Assembly (NCBI RefSeq): GCF_002531755.2
Contig: NZ_CP034998.1
Span: forward strand, 4,284,501 to 4,348,500
Direction of reading: 5' to 3'
Length of the DNA: 64,000 nt
From: Rhizobium acidisoli
GTDB lineage: Bacteria > Pseudomonadota > Alphaproteobacteria > Rhizobiales > Rhizobiaceae
Part shown: one piece after another, positions 1-8,853 of the stretch
Numbering within the stretch: the stretch's first letter is position 1
How the letters are laid out: every line of letters starts with the position of its first letter
The notes under the pieces: model-generated
Seen by the model: only the letters and a program-made list of their open reading frames with translations
The model's database searches: none
Told to the model about the DNA's origin: nothing
Position numbers and translations under genes: made by a program

Positions 1-308
1 CTTTTGGGCTTGAGGTCGGCACTTTTCTTTTTCGCGTCCAGAAAACGCTGCGCTTCGATGATCTGCAGGGGAAAGAGCGAAGCGGCCGAAATTGCCGCGA
101 CCAGTTCGTCCGGATAGAGCGCGATCCGCGCCACGAGCACCTCGAGCTCATCCTCTGAAAGAAGGGCGGCCGCGGGCTGTTCGGCGCCGGCCTGGGTGGG
201 CGCCGCAGCCGGCGCGGGGGTCTGTCCTCGTGCGGGGAAGGCCGGCTGCAGCACCATGATCGCCAGAGCCGATAATCCACCAAGCAGTTTGCGGGAAATT
301 GCTTTCAT
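1..308 (-). CDS. DUF3300 family protein, N-terminal part
   Basis: The gene runs off the left edge, so only about 102 N-terminal residues are present. It opens with a basic, hydrophobic stretch (MKAISRKLLGGLSALAIMV) that reads as a Sec signal peptide, then an Ala/Pro-rich linker. After that comes DELEVLVARIALYPDELVA, followed by a segment rich in Ser, Leu and Ile; this matches the start of the DUF3300 domain of secreted or envelope proteins. The function of DUF3300 is unknown. The start at 308 is chosen because it gives a clean signal peptide. The downstream part lies outside the window, so truncation is only by the window. Confidence 0.7.
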   Translation of the reverse strand, partial: MKAISRKLLGGLSALAIMVLQPAFPARGQTPAPAAAPTQAGAEQPAAALLSEDELEVLVARIALYPDELVAAISAASLFPLQIIEAQRFLDAKKKSADLKPK

Positions 309-350
309 CGCACATGCACCTCCCTTGAATCGGTTGAAGGACGGACGCGT

Positions 351-662
351 TTACTTTTTTCGGCCGGTGACAGGTAACCGCCGGAGCATCACGATTTTCG
401 ATTGTGAAATCGCCTCCCTCATCTCTTTCAACAGGGCGTCGACCAGGCCTGCATATTCGAGCCGCCGCGCCTCCTTCAACGTGTCGGGTAACTGTTCGGC
501 ATGCGCCAAAGCCTGCGCCGCGGCAGCCAGATCCTCGCACATGCTGTGAAAGGCCTCATTGACGTAGAAAAGCCGCTGCACCAGCCTCGCCTGGTCGGGA
601 AAATAAGTCTCTGCCGTTTCAAGGGCGGACAAATATGTCGAACCACTTTCTCCCGACGCCAT
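351..662 (-). CDS. conserved small hypothetical protein (103 aa)
   Basis: This is a predicted soluble, mostly helical protein with many Ala, Leu and Glu residues and no signal peptide or membrane segment. It contains no motif I recognise. It ends in a basic tail (RRLPVTGRKK). It lies just upstream of, and on the same strand as, the truncated DUF3300 gene with a 42-base gap, so the two may be co-transcribed. The reading frame has typical rhizobial codon use, which supports it being real. No function can be assigned. Confidence 0.5.
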   Translation of the reverse strand: MASGESGSTYLSALETAETYFPDQARLVQRLFYVNEAFHSMCEDLAAAAQALAHAEQLPDTLKEARRLEYAGLVDALLKEMREAISQSKIVMLRRLPVTGRKK

Positions 663-983
663 CTCCGCCCCCGCCGACGAACTGCGCTAAGCAGTGCGGA
701 AACTATATAACAGCCGGACCGTCAGGAGACGTAAAATACGCGAACCTACGGTCGCCGGCTCCTGACTGCCGCATCCCCGTCGCCATTCGAGAGGACGAAT
801 GGGGATCGTCGGCCGATCGCGCATCTTTCCTTCCTGGGCAGGCAATCTCGCCAGCCGGATCGGCTGCGAAAGTCTCGATAGAGATTACGCGATGCTACGG
901 GTCTTTGCGCCGAAACGTGCTTATTATCCGGTTGTCGCTTGCGATCAGATTGGCTCGGGCAGACCAAGCCAGAAGGGGGATCC
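663..983. other. divergent intergenic region
   Basis: This 321-base stretch separates the minus-strand hypothetical gene from the plus-strand DUF3302 gene. It must hold promoters for both directions. I see no RNA gene, terminator or repeat in it. Several short ORFs overlap it but none has a convincing ribosome site. Confidence 0.4.
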
Positions 984-1325
984 GTGTTTCTCGACTATTT
1001 TGCCTTGGGCGTCTTGGTCTTCGTCGTGATCACGCTTTTCTATGCCGTGATTGCCATTCACGACATTCCCCACCTGATGGCCAAGGCACGAAATCATCCC
1101 CATCAAGACGCCATCCATGTTGCCGGATGGGTCAGCCTCTTCACGCTCCACGTGATCTGGCCGTTTCTGTTCATTTGGGCAACGCTTTACCGCGAAGACA
1201 GGGGCTGGGGCATCCGGCAGGACGGAAAATTATCGGCGGAAGTTGAGGCGAATGCGGAAATCGCCCGTCTCCATGCAAGAATCGCCGAACTCGAAGCAAA
1301 GACGCCGGAGAAGGAGAACGCCTGA
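984..1325 (+). CDS. DUF3302 inner-membrane protein (YiaW-like)
   Basis: This small membrane protein has two hydrophobic segments (about residues 3-20 and 45-65) and a charged C-terminal helix with a heptad-like pattern (EVEANAEIARLHARIAELEAK) that could form a coiled coil. It matches the DUF3302 family, which is typically encoded beside an HlyD-type adaptor, as here. The GTG start at 984 is preferred over an upstream ATG because AGAAGGGGGA sits just before it and the protein then begins at the first membrane helix. The stop codon overlaps the start of the next gene (TGATG), so the two are translationally coupled. Its role is unknown; a membrane partner of the adaptor is an inference. Confidence 0.75.
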   Translation: MFLDYFALGVLVFVVITLFYAVIAIHDIPHLMAKARNHPHQDAIHVAGWVSLFTLHVIWPFLFIWATLYREDRGWGIRQDGKLSAEVEANAEIARLHARIAELEAKTPEKENA

Positions 1326-2482
1326 TGGATCTGCTCCTGATACTCACCTACGCCGCGATCTGTTGGGCAATCTTCAAAATATTCAGGATCCCGGTAAACC
1401 AGTGGACGCTCGCAACCGCCGTCCTTGGAGGGATCTTCCTTCTGTCCACCCTCCTGCTCCTGATGAGCTACAACCATCCCTATTCGAGCGATGGCCGCAT
1501 CTATTTCACCTCGGCGCCCGTTATTCCCGTCGTCGGAGGCCAGGTGGTCGAGGTGCCGGTGACACCGAATGCGCCTCTCAAAAAGGGCGATATCCTCTTT
1601 CGCATCGATCCGCGGCCCTATCAGTTTACCGTCGATCAAAAGAAAGCGGCGCTCGCCGAGGCTGAGCAGTCCGTCCTGCAGTTGAAAGCCGCCATGGATG
1701 CCGCCGAATCAGGGGTCACGGGCGCCGAGGCCACGAGGGACAGGTCACAGCAGGCCTTCGAAAAGTTCCAGCAGACGAACGAGAATGCGAAGTCGAGCGG
1801 CAAGGGTGCGGCCTTTTCCGAACTCGAGGTCGAAAACCGACGCGGCATCTACCTGACATCGGAGGCTGCGGTCGCCACGGCCCGCGCGCAAGCGGTGCAG
1901 GCAAAGCTTGCCTATGAGTCCGAGATCGACGGAACCAACCCGACAGTCGCAAGGCTGCAAGCGGAATTGCACAATGCCGAGTACGAACTCGACCAGACGG
2001 TTGTGCGGGCGCCGACCGATGGCTACGTCACGCAGGTCTTCCTGCGCCCTGGAATGATGGCCAACCCGCTACCCCTGCGGCCGGTCATGGTGTTCATCGA
2101 CAGTCAGGACCGCATGCTGGCGGCAGCCTTCATCCAGAACTCGCTGCAGCGCGTCCGTGTCGGCGATGAGGCGGAGGTCTCTTTCAAAGCCGTGCCCGGC
2201 AAGATTTTCAAGGCGCGGGTTCAGGAGGTCATCGATGTGATGGCCCAGGGCCAACTGCAGCCGAGCGGTGCGCTGATCGATCCGCAATCGCCCGAGCGCG
2301 TCTCGCCGGGACAAACGCTGGCTCGGATCGAGTTGCTCGAAAGTACCGAGGAATATCAACTGCCCGGCGGCGTCGTCGCCGAGGTCGCGGTCTACACCCA
2401 CCATTGGCACCATGTCGCTGTCCTTCGCAAGGTGCTGCTGCGCATGAGCAGCTGGATGAACTTCGTGTTCCTCGAACACTAA
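1325..2482 (+). CDS. HlyD/EmrA-family membrane adaptor (YiaV/YibH-like)
   Basis: This is a periplasmic adaptor (membrane fusion) protein of 385 residues. Two N-terminal hydrophobic stretches (about residues 2-20 and 28-48) anchor it. A biotinyl-lipoyl half-motif follows (GGQVVEVPVTPNAPLKKGDILFRIDP, split around residues 76-101), then a long alanine-rich coiled-coil hairpin (about 105-210). The second lipoyl half (VRAPTDGYVTQVFLRPG) and a beta-barrel region come last. Such proteins link inner-membrane transporters to the outer membrane. No transporter gene adjoins, only the coupled DUF3302 gene, an arrangement also seen for yiaW-yiaV in enterobacteria. The substrate is unknown. Confidence 0.85.
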   Translation: MDLLLILTYAAICWAIFKIFRIPVNQWTLATAVLGGIFLLSTLLLLMSYNHPYSSDGRIYFTSAPVIPVVGGQVVEVPVTPNAPLKKGDILFRIDPRPYQFTVDQKKAALAEAEQSVLQLKAAMDAAESGVTGAEATRDRSQQAFEKFQQTNENAKSSGKGAAFSELEVENRRGIYLTSEAAVATARAQAVQAKLAYESEIDGTNPTVARLQAELHNAEYELDQTVVRAPTDGYVTQVFLRPGMMANPLPLRPVMVFIDSQDRMLAAAFIQNSLQRVRVGDEAEVSFKAVPGKIFKARVQEVIDVMAQGQLQPSGALIDPQSPERVSPGQTLARIELLESTEEYQLPGGVVAEVAVYTHHWHHVAVLRKVLLRMSSWMNFVFLEH

Positions 2483-2575
2483 GGCCATGTCCGCAAACAC
2501 CTTGCCTAGGCTTGCACCGCAAACACAAAGATTGAGCGGGCACGGGGGCCAACGGCATCAGATAGGGAGCCAGGG

Positions 2576-4285
2576 GTGATAGGAAGTCTTCCCATGTTGC
2601 GCGGCCTGGCCGGCTTCAACAGAGCCTGGCTCCGCAGTGACATTCCGGCCGGCCTGTCGATCGCCGCAGTCGGCTTGCCGAGCGCGATTGCCTATCCCGC
2701 CATCGCCGGCCTGCCGCCGGAGACCGGCATCTATGCCAGCATCGTCGCGCCGATCGCCTATGCGATCTTTGGTCCTTCCCGGCTTTTGGTCGTCGGGCCA
2801 GACGCTGCGACCATGACCGTGCTGGCGGCCGCCATGGGTGCCATCATCGCCGCCGAACCCGCGACGGCAAGTGTCGACAGGGTCGCCATTGCCTCGGCCC
2901 TTGCGCTTGGCGTCGGCGTCTTCTGCATCGCTGCGAAATTGCTGAGGCTCGGCGTCCTCGCGAGCTTTCTCTCCCGTCCCATCCTGGTGGGCTTCTTCGC
3001 CGGCGTGTCGCTCTCGATCCTTGTCGGGCAAATCGGCCGCTTCACGGGGGTGAAGATCCAATCGGATGGACTGATCCCGCCGCTTGTCGAAATGCTCGCC
3101 AAGAGCAGTCTGATCCACTGGCCTTCGCTCGTCCTTGGCCTGGTGATGTTCGCTTTGTTATGGATCGTCAAAGCCTTCCGGTTCAGAGTTCCAGGCCCCG
3201 TTCTGGTGGTTGTCCTCTCGGTCGTTCTTTCGGCGATCTTCGATTTCCAAGGCCGGGGCATTGCCGTTGTCGGCGATATCCCGAGCGGACTGCCGAGCCT
3301 GTCTCTGCCTGCCTTGCATCAGATGCCTCTCGATAAAATCGTGCTCGGTTCGGCCGCGATCTTTCTGGTCAGTTTCGGCGCCGGCATCGTCGCGGCAAGG
3401 AGCTTCGGGTCGCGAACCGGCGAGGAGGTCGACGCCAATCAGGAATTGGTCGGACTTGGCGCCGCCAACATCGCGCCCGCTCTGTTCGGCTCGTTTCCGG
3501 TCAGCGTCTCGGATTCCCGAACCGCGATAAACCTGTCGACGGGCGGCGTCTCCCAGGCGGCGGGACTGGTATCGGCCGCGACGCTGGTTGCCGCCCTTGT
3601 GTTCCTTCACAGCGCCCTGCGCATACTCCCCATCCCCGCACTCGCCGCAATCCTCGCAACGGCGGCGATCAGCCTCATCGATATTCACGAATTGAAAAAG
3701 ATCTGGCGCATCAGCCGCATGGAGTTCATTTTCGCGCTGATCGCCATGTGGGGCGCAATCAGCTTCGGTGTTCTCAACGGCGTCATCGTCGCGGTTGCGG
3801 CAACCCTCGTCTACCTCTTGCGGCAGACGATGTTTCCCCGCGACGGTCTGCTTGGCCGCATCGAGGGACGGCACGGCTTTTTCGATCTTGCCCGCTTTCC
3901 GGAAGCGCGCCCCGTCGAGGGTGCTGCCGTCTTCGCCATTCAAGGCAGCATTCTGTTTTACAACGCCGATTACGTGCGCACGCGGCTGACCTCGGTGGCC
4001 AAGGCACTTCCCGCCGAGACCAGATGCCTCGTGCTCGATGCCGGCGCCGTCACCCATATCGACAGCACCGGCGCAGCCGCACTCGACGCCGTGGCCGAGA
4101 TCCTGGCAAAGCGGAATATCGTCTTCGCCATGGCCGATCTCAGCGAAGAAAGCCGCGGCATCCTCGAGCGTGCCGGGGTCATCGAGGCGATCGGCGCCCA
4201 CAATCTCTTCAATGGCAGGGAAGAAGCACTGAGAGCGCTGATCGGCACTGTCGGCGAGGCCGGCAGTGCCGCGTCGGCGGGCTAG
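2576..4285 (+). CDS. SulP family anion permease with STAS domain
   Basis: This is an inner-membrane SulP/SLC26-type transporter of 569 residues. It begins with the family signature region (IPAGLSIAAVGLPSAIAYPAIAGLPPETGIYAS, about residues 25-57), continues through roughly ten to twelve hydrophobic helices, and ends in a cytoplasmic STAS domain (about 440-560). The STAS domain carries the typical DAGAVTHIDSTGAAALD segment with its serine near residue 497. The substrate could be sulfate, bicarbonate or another anion; sequence alone does not decide. A GTG start at 2576 follows GGGAGCCAGGG, but ATG at 2594 behind AGGAAG is equally possible. Confidence 0.88.
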   Translation: MIGSLPMLRGLAGFNRAWLRSDIPAGLSIAAVGLPSAIAYPAIAGLPPETGIYASIVAPIAYAIFGPSRLLVVGPDAATMTVLAAAMGAIIAAEPATASVDRVAIASALALGVGVFCIAAKLLRLGVLASFLSRPILVGFFAGVSLSILVGQIGRFTGVKIQSDGLIPPLVEMLAKSSLIHWPSLVLGLVMFALLWIVKAFRFRVPGPVLVVVLSVVLSAIFDFQGRGIAVVGDIPSGLPSLSLPALHQMPLDKIVLGSAAIFLVSFGAGIVAARSFGSRTGEEVDANQELVGLGAANIAPALFGSFPVSVSDSRTAINLSTGGVSQAAGLVSAATLVAALVFLHSALRILPIPALAAILATAAISLIDIHELKKIWRISRMEFIFALIAMWGAISFGVLNGVIVAVAATLVYLLRQTMFPRDGLLGRIEGRHGFFDLARFPEARPVEGAAVFAIQGSILFYNADYVRTRLTSVAKALPAETRCLVLDAGAVTHIDSTGAAALDAVAEILAKRNIVFAMADLSEESRGILERAGVIEAIGAHNLFNGREEALRALIGTVGEAGSAASAG

Positions 4286-4350
4286 AGCAATTCTGGCAAA
4301 GCTGCGCAGCGGTTTGCGTCCGCAATTGTGTGAAAACAAAGAGGTTTCGC
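4284..4350. repeat. degenerate rhizobial intergenic palindrome
   Basis: This sequence contains AGAGCAATTCTGGCAAAG, then TGCGCAGCGGTTTGCGTC, and CAATTGTGTGA near the end. It resembles a decayed copy of the AGAGCAT/GCATGTCG palindrome family seen at 17319, 45966 and 47619, keeping the central GNGCAGCGGTTT core. It lies between the SulP and PPK2 genes. Confidence 0.4.
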
Positions 4351-4368
4351 TAAAAGGAGGGAGAGAAA

Positions 4369-5214
4369 ATGGACGAGAATTACGAACCCAGCCGGACGGA
4401 TGGAGAGGCAGGCCGCGTCGGAAAGGATAAGAAGAAGAAAAAGAAATCATGGGATTATGACAAGGAAATCGGGCGGCTGCAGGTGGAACTGGCCCATTTG
4501 CAAGCCTGGATCAAGAAATCCGGTGCGAGGATCGTCATCGTCTTCGAGGGGCGGGATGCCGCCGGCAAAGGCGGCATGATCAAGCGTATCACCGAAAGGG
4601 TCAGTCCGCGGGTCTTTCGCATCGTCGCATTGCCGGCGCCGACCGATCGGGAAAAATCCCAGATCTACATGCAGCGCTATATCGCGCATATGCCGGCGGC
4701 CGGCGAAGTCGTCATATTCGACCGCAGCTGGTACAACCGCGCCGGCGTCGATCGCGTCATGGGATTTTGCAGCGACAAGAAGGCGCAGCGCTTTCTTGAA
4801 TTGGCGCCCCGATTCGAGGCGGCGATCGTCGAAAGTGGTGTCGTTCTGCTGAAATACTTCCTGACGGTCAGCGAGGATGAGCAGGAACGGCGTTTCAGAC
4901 GCCGGATCGACGACCCGCTGCGACAGTGGAAACTCAGCCCCATGGATGTCGAATCCTATCAGCGCTGGTGGGACTACACGCGTGTTTATGACGAGATGCT
5001 GCGAATGACCGACAGCAATCACGCGCCGTGGTGGGTGGTGCCCTCGGATGACAAGAAACGTGCCCGGGTCAACTGCATCTCGCACATCCTGCAATCCATT
5101 CCCTATGAACGGGTGAAGTTTGAGGCGCCCGATCTCGGCAAACGTCAGAAGCGGCCGGCGGATTTCGTGGAGGACCTCAGCGTCCGCCATGTTGTGCCCG
5201 ACGCGACGTCATAA
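4369..5214 (+). CDS. ppk2: polyphosphate kinase 2 family protein
   Basis: PPK2 enzymes transfer phosphate between polyphosphate and nucleoside di- or monophosphates in the cytosol. The 281-residue protein has a lysine-rich N terminus (residues 19-27). A Walker A-like loop (GRDAAGKGGM, about 61-70) is followed by the Walker B/lid region (VIFDRSWYNRAG, about 115-126) and the conserved RRIDDPLRQWKLSPMD segment, all hallmarks of one-domain PPK2. A strong ribosome site (AAAGGAGGG) precedes the ATG. Nucleotide preference (ADP versus GDP versus AMP) cannot be read directly. It sits 17 bases ahead of the AI-2E permease gene and is probably co-transcribed with it. Confidence 0.93.
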   Translation: MDENYEPSRTDGEAGRVGKDKKKKKKSWDYDKEIGRLQVELAHLQAWIKKSGARIVIVFEGRDAAGKGGMIKRITERVSPRVFRIVALPAPTDREKSQIYMQRYIAHMPAAGEVVIFDRSWYNRAGVDRVMGFCSDKKAQRFLELAPRFEAAIVESGVVLLKYFLTVSEDEQERRFRRRIDDPLRQWKLSPMDVESYQRWWDYTRVYDEMLRMTDSNHAPWWVVPSDDKKRARVNCISHILQSIPYERVKFEAPDLGKRQKRPADFVEDLSVRHVVPDATS

Positions 5215-5231
5215 TACGGCTTTAGCCGAAC

Positions 5232-6389
5232 ATGGCGGAGAACACAGGCGATACGGCAGCGCAGGGAGCCGGGTCAGGGCAGATTTCGGTAGAGGCGAGA
5301 ATAAGCGATCTTGTCCGGTTGGGCATCATCGGGCTTTTCGCCTATTGGACGATCGTCTTGATTGCTCCCTTCGCGCTGATCGTTATTTGGTCGGCCATTC
5401 TGGCGGTGGCGCTATTCCCGATATTCCAAGCGCTCTGCAGGCTGCTTGGAAACAGGCCTGTCATCGCAGCCAGCATCATCGTCGTCTTTTGCCTCGTCCT
5501 GATCATTGCGCCCCTGGCTCTGGTCGCGGTCAATTTTGCCGACACCGCGCAGGCATTGATCGGCAAGTTGCGGGCGGGGGAATTCACGCTCCCCTCGGCG
5601 CCGGCCGCCATTCGGGAGTGGCCCGTGGTCGGCGAGCGGCTCCACGACGCGTGGAATCAGATTGCAAGCGATCTGGCCGCGACGATTATCAAGTTTCAGG
5701 CGCCCATTCGTGAAGTGACGGCCGTTATCGTCACAAAGCTTGCCTCGATCGGCGGCGGCGTGTTGAGCTTTGTCGTTTCGATCATGCTTTCGGGAATATT
5801 TCTCACGCGGTCAGCACGTCTGGCGGCGGCCATACAAGTGCTGGCAAACCGGATCGCCGGTGAAAAGGGTGTCGGCTTTGCCCGGCTGGCGGGAGCCACG
5901 GTGCGCAATGTATCGCGGGGTGTCATCGGCGTTGCCTTCCTGCAGACATTGCTCTGCGGATTGTGCTTCGCTTTCTTTGGCGTCCCGGCGCGTGGGGCGC
6001 TGACATTCGTGATCTTCATGTTTTGCCTGATGCAACTGGGGCCGGGGCTCGTGCTTCTTCCCGTTATCATCTGGTCGTGGTTTTCGTGGTCGCCCGCCGC
6101 TGCTTTTGCCTTTACCGCCATTACCGTGCCCATCATGCTCATCGACAACATATTGAAGCCCGTGCTGATGGCGCGGGGTCTCTCGACCCCGATGCCGGTC
6201 ATCCTGATCGGAGTCATCGGCGGCACACTTTCCCACGGGCTGCTGGGCTTATTTCTGGGGCCGGTCGTACTCAGCGTCTTCTACGAGCTGCTGAAAGCCT
6301 GGGCCTGGCCCTCAGTCCAGACCGTGTCGGAAAATAGCGGCCCAGCCAAGCTCGATGCTCTGCCGGAACGCATCGAGCACAGGCAATGA
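5232..6389 (+). CDS. AI-2E (PerM/YdiK) family permease
   Basis: This inner-membrane protein of 385 residues has about eight predicted helices arranged in the AI-2E exporter/PerM pattern: two N-terminal helices, a soluble loop (about residues 95-165), then a block of helices with the family-typical PTPMPVILIGVIGGTLSHGLLGLFLG-like end (about 320-345). Members include quorum-signal exporters and Na+/H+ antiporters; most are uncharacterised, so the transported substrate is open. It follows the PPK2 gene closely, suggesting a shared transcript. No regulatory site is evident between them. Confidence 0.85.
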   Translation: MAENTGDTAAQGAGSGQISVEARISDLVRLGIIGLFAYWTIVLIAPFALIVIWSAILAVALFPIFQALCRLLGNRPVIAASIIVVFCLVLIIAPLALVAVNFADTAQALIGKLRAGEFTLPSAPAAIREWPVVGERLHDAWNQIASDLAATIIKFQAPIREVTAVIVTKLASIGGGVLSFVVSIMLSGIFLTRSARLAAAIQVLANRIAGEKGVGFARLAGATVRNVSRGVIGVAFLQTLLCGLCFAFFGVPARGALTFVIFMFCLMQLGPGLVLLPVIIWSWFSWSPAAAFAFTAITVPIMLIDNILKPVLMARGLSTPMPVILIGVIGGTLSHGLLGLFLGPVVLSVFYELLKAWAWPSVQTVSENSGPAKLDALPERIEHRQ

Positions 6390-6450
6390 CGGTCTGCCGA
6401 GGCAGATGTCATCCCCGTCCCGATAGGTCGCAGTCAGCGTCTGGCGGGAT

Positions 6451-6687
6451 TCACCGGTTCTTGCAGTAGACGACAACCTCCTGCTCGATTTCGCGGCAGA
6501 GCTGTTCATACTCGCTGATCAGCCTCTCTTCGCTGGGGCTCTTATTGCGGAACCGCTCCAGTGCATCGACGGCGAGATCGTAGGATTCAAACATTTCAGC
6601 GAGGGCCTCACTAGTCATGCTCGCCAGCAGATGCCGGATATCGGGAAGTCTCAACATCAATTTTCTGCGGCCGCGCTCTTGGCTCAT
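6451..6687 (-). CDS. small hypothetical protein (78 aa)
   Basis: This is a short, acidic, helical protein with no membrane segment. It begins MSQERGRRKLML and ends with VVVYCKNR. The middle, AEMFESYDLAVDALERFR, reads like an amphipathic helix, so an interaction or adaptor role is possible but unproven. It is read on the minus strand, convergent with the AI-2E gene. Codon use is normal for the region. I recognise no family. Confidence 0.5.
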   Translation of the reverse strand: MSQERGRRKLMLRLPDIRHLLASMTSEALAEMFESYDLAVDALERFRNKSPSEERLISEYEQLCREIEQEVVVYCKNR

Positions 6688-6840
6688 GGGTCAGCTCCGC
6701 ATTCAAAACACTCCTGCAATGGATACGAAGTCGCCGAGGGAGCGGATCGTTCCCGAGATCACGAATTAATGTACGGATTTGGAAACGGAGTGGCGCGGAG
6801 CCTGCAATCTAACCAGGCCTAAAACGCGTTCTTTGCTTTT

Positions 6841-6890
6841 ATGCATGTCGTTATCCCGGGAGCTGCTGCACACGTCCGGGCGACATGCAT
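6841..6890. repeat. ~50-bp rhizobial intergenic palindrome
   Basis: The arms ATGCATGTCG and CGACATGCAT are a perfect 10-bp inverted repeat, with an inner CCCGG/CCGGG pair. Read on the minus strand the core is GTGTGCAGCAGCT, matching the core of the copies at 17319, 23162 and 47619. The last base falls in the stop codon of the K+ channel gene, so it could also form its 3'-end hairpin. Confidence 0.75.
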
Positions 6891-7249
6891 TAGCCGCCGT
6901 CTCGGTCCGTTGCGTTTAAAGCCTTTACTGTGATGGCCGCAATGACGCCGGTCAGGACGATCCCTGCAAAACCGATGAGCAAGGCCAGGATTCGTGCCGA
7001 AACATGTTTGGGCGTGAAATCGCCGTAGCCGATGGTAAGTCCCGTCACGAAGGTAAAATAAAGCGCTTCATCGATCCGCCAATCCTCGATCTGCCAAATT
7101 GCAAGACCAGACGCGACCATGATCGATACGATGCCGGAAAGGATCGGCCAGATGACGCGAAGCTGCTTTGCGAGTGCGATGAAGAACAACCGCCTCATCT
7201 TTTGAGTTTGCGGTTCGCCGCCTGATTGCTTGGGAACGCGGAACCTCAT
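6890..7249 (-). CDS. two-TM potassium channel family protein
   Basis: This small ion channel subunit of 119 residues has one hydrophobic helix (about residues 25-45), a pore loop with the K+ selectivity signature TIGYGD (in TGLTIGYGDFTPKHVS), and a second helix (about 87-110). That is the minimal pore-domain (Ion_trans_2) layout; four subunits would form a channel. The start ATG overlaps the stop of the upstream antiporter gene as ATGA, so I use it instead of the longer upstream start. Coupled translation with a cation/H+ antiporter suggests a joint role in ion homeostasis; this is inference. Confidence 0.85.
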   Translation of the reverse strand: MRFRVPKQSGGEPQTQKMRRLFFIALAKQLRVIWPILSGIVSIMVASGLAIWQIEDWRIDEALYFTFVTGLTIGYGDFTPKHVSARILALLIGFAGIVLTGVIAAITVKALNATDRDGG

Positions 7250-8340
7250 CGCACTGCCGGCGGCAAGACATACAGGGTTGTGGCGAAAATGATGTACACC
7301 ATCAGCACCAGGACGCCGACGAACCACGCCGATCGCCCGCTGTTGGTGACGAACATCGCAGTCACTGTAGCAAGGAACATCATCATCACGGCCCCCGGCC
7401 AGAACTGCAGATCCATCGGTGACGGGCCGATCACGTAACTCATCAAGACCAGGACCGGCGCGACGAACAACGCGATCTGGGACGCGCTCCCGAGCGCGAT
7501 GCCGACGCTCAGATCGAGCCGGTTCTTACGCGCGCCGGAAAACGCCGAGGCCATTTCGGCGGCGGCCCCGACCAATGCGACGACGATGAAACCGACAAAG
7601 GCGGGGGTCATTCCGAAGGCGACGGCCGCTTCCTGCACGGATTCGACGAAAATCTCGCTCACCAAGGCCACAAGGACAGTGACCCCGGCAAGCGTGCCGA
7701 GAGCAAGGCCGATCGGCCACGGCGCCTCACCGGCCTCGGCATGATCTGCTGAAGAGAAAAATTCCCGGTGCGTCCCAAGCGTGAACAACAGCCCCAGGCC
7801 GTATCCGATGATCAGCAGAACGGCTAGGCTGAGGCTGAGCGTTTGGGTGACCGGGGCAACCGATGCCGTGTCCAATCCGCCAAGCACCGAAGGCATCAGC
7901 AGGGCGACTGTAGCCAGGAAAAGCAGGCCGGCCTGAAGACGCGCACTGGCGCGGTTGAATTCCTGAATGTGGTATTTGAGCCCGCCGAGCAGAAACGAAG
8001 CGCCCAGCATGAACAGCGTGTTGGTGACGATCGCTCCGGCGATCGATGCCTTGACCAGCGTATATTGACCGGCCTGCAGCGCAGCCAGCGCGATGACCAG
8101 CTCGGTCAGATTTCCGAGGGTCGCATTCAGCAGCCCGCCGGCTGCGTCACCCGTCTTGGCGGCAACAGATTCCGTCGCATGGCTGAGTAGCCCGGCGAGC
8201 GGCACGATGGCCAACACCGACAGGACGAAAAGCGCCGTGTGGGCTTCGGGAAAGAGTGCCGCAGCCAAGAACACCACCGGCACAGCGGCCAGCAGCCAGA
8301 GTATGGGGCTGCCGCGAATCTCTTTGAAAAGTGGGCTCAA
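7246..8340 (-). CDS. CaCA family cation/H+ antiporter (ChaA/CaxA type)
   Basis: This is an inner-membrane antiporter of the Ca2+/cation (CaCA) superfamily, 364 residues and about eleven helices. Two inverted alpha-repeats are visible: GNLTELVIALAALQAG near residue 95, and GAAAEMASAFSGARKNRLDL near residue 255 followed by SVGIALGSASQIALFVAP. The acidic residues in these repeats are the usual ion-binding sites. In the second repeat the common GNAAE reads GAAAE, an Asn-to-Ala change worth noting. It likely exports Ca2+, Na+ or K+ in exchange for protons. It is coupled by ATGA to the K+ channel gene downstream. Confidence 0.9.
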   Translation of the reverse strand: MSPLFKEIRGSPILWLLAAVPVVFLAAALFPEAHTALFVLSVLAIVPLAGLLSHATESVAAKTGDAAGGLLNATLGNLTELVIALAALQAGQYTLVKASIAGAIVTNTLFMLGASFLLGGLKYHIQEFNRASARLQAGLLFLATVALLMPSVLGGLDTASVAPVTQTLSLSLAVLLIIGYGLGLLFTLGTHREFFSSADHAEAGEAPWPIGLALGTLAGVTVLVALVSEIFVESVQEAAVAFGMTPAFVGFIVVALVGAAAEMASAFSGARKNRLDLSVGIALGSASQIALFVAPVLVLMSYVIGPSPMDLQFWPGAVMMMFLATVTAMFVTNSGRSAWFVGVLVLMVYIIFATTLYVLPPAVR

Positions 8341-8853
8341 CCTTTCCCCCCGTGATTATCCTCGCGCGTTGCAGCAATGTCAGCGGGAGATGATCTGCTC
8401 CTACCCAACGCCGAGGATTCTGCCTTGCTCGTTCCCCTATCCCGGACGCGGCCTCCGGAAACGTCGTTTGCAAGGAAGGCCAGACGCCTGGAACGTGCAG
8501 CAGACCGGATTGCCTGCGCCTGTTGGTCACTGTCGGCACGGGGCCGATTTTATGCGCGGCGCGGACGCTGATCGAAGACCGTTTGCTGCGATAGATTGTG
8601 ATTGTCTCCCCGAAGGCGGGGCTTTGAGCCCAACCAATGGCGATGAAATCCGGCGCCGCCTATAGATTTGCACCCAAGACCTTCGACGAGCAAGAGAGGC
8701 TACGCGATACTACAAGGATTGCCCACCCACCGGACCGGGAGAAATTGCATCCACGCTTGCCGCGCCCCCAGGCCGGCCGGCGCTCGATAAATCGAAGCGA
8801 TGCTTGCAACTGCAAGCTCCTCGGATATGATGCTTTAGAAGAAGCTTACATAA
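8341..8853. other. divergent intergenic region, 513 bases
   Basis: This region lies between the antiporter gene (minus) and the TPR regulator-like gene (plus) and must contain both promoters. It holds several short ORFs, none with a good ribosome site or family likeness. I see no RNA gene, terminator or clear repeat in it. Confidence 0.35.
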
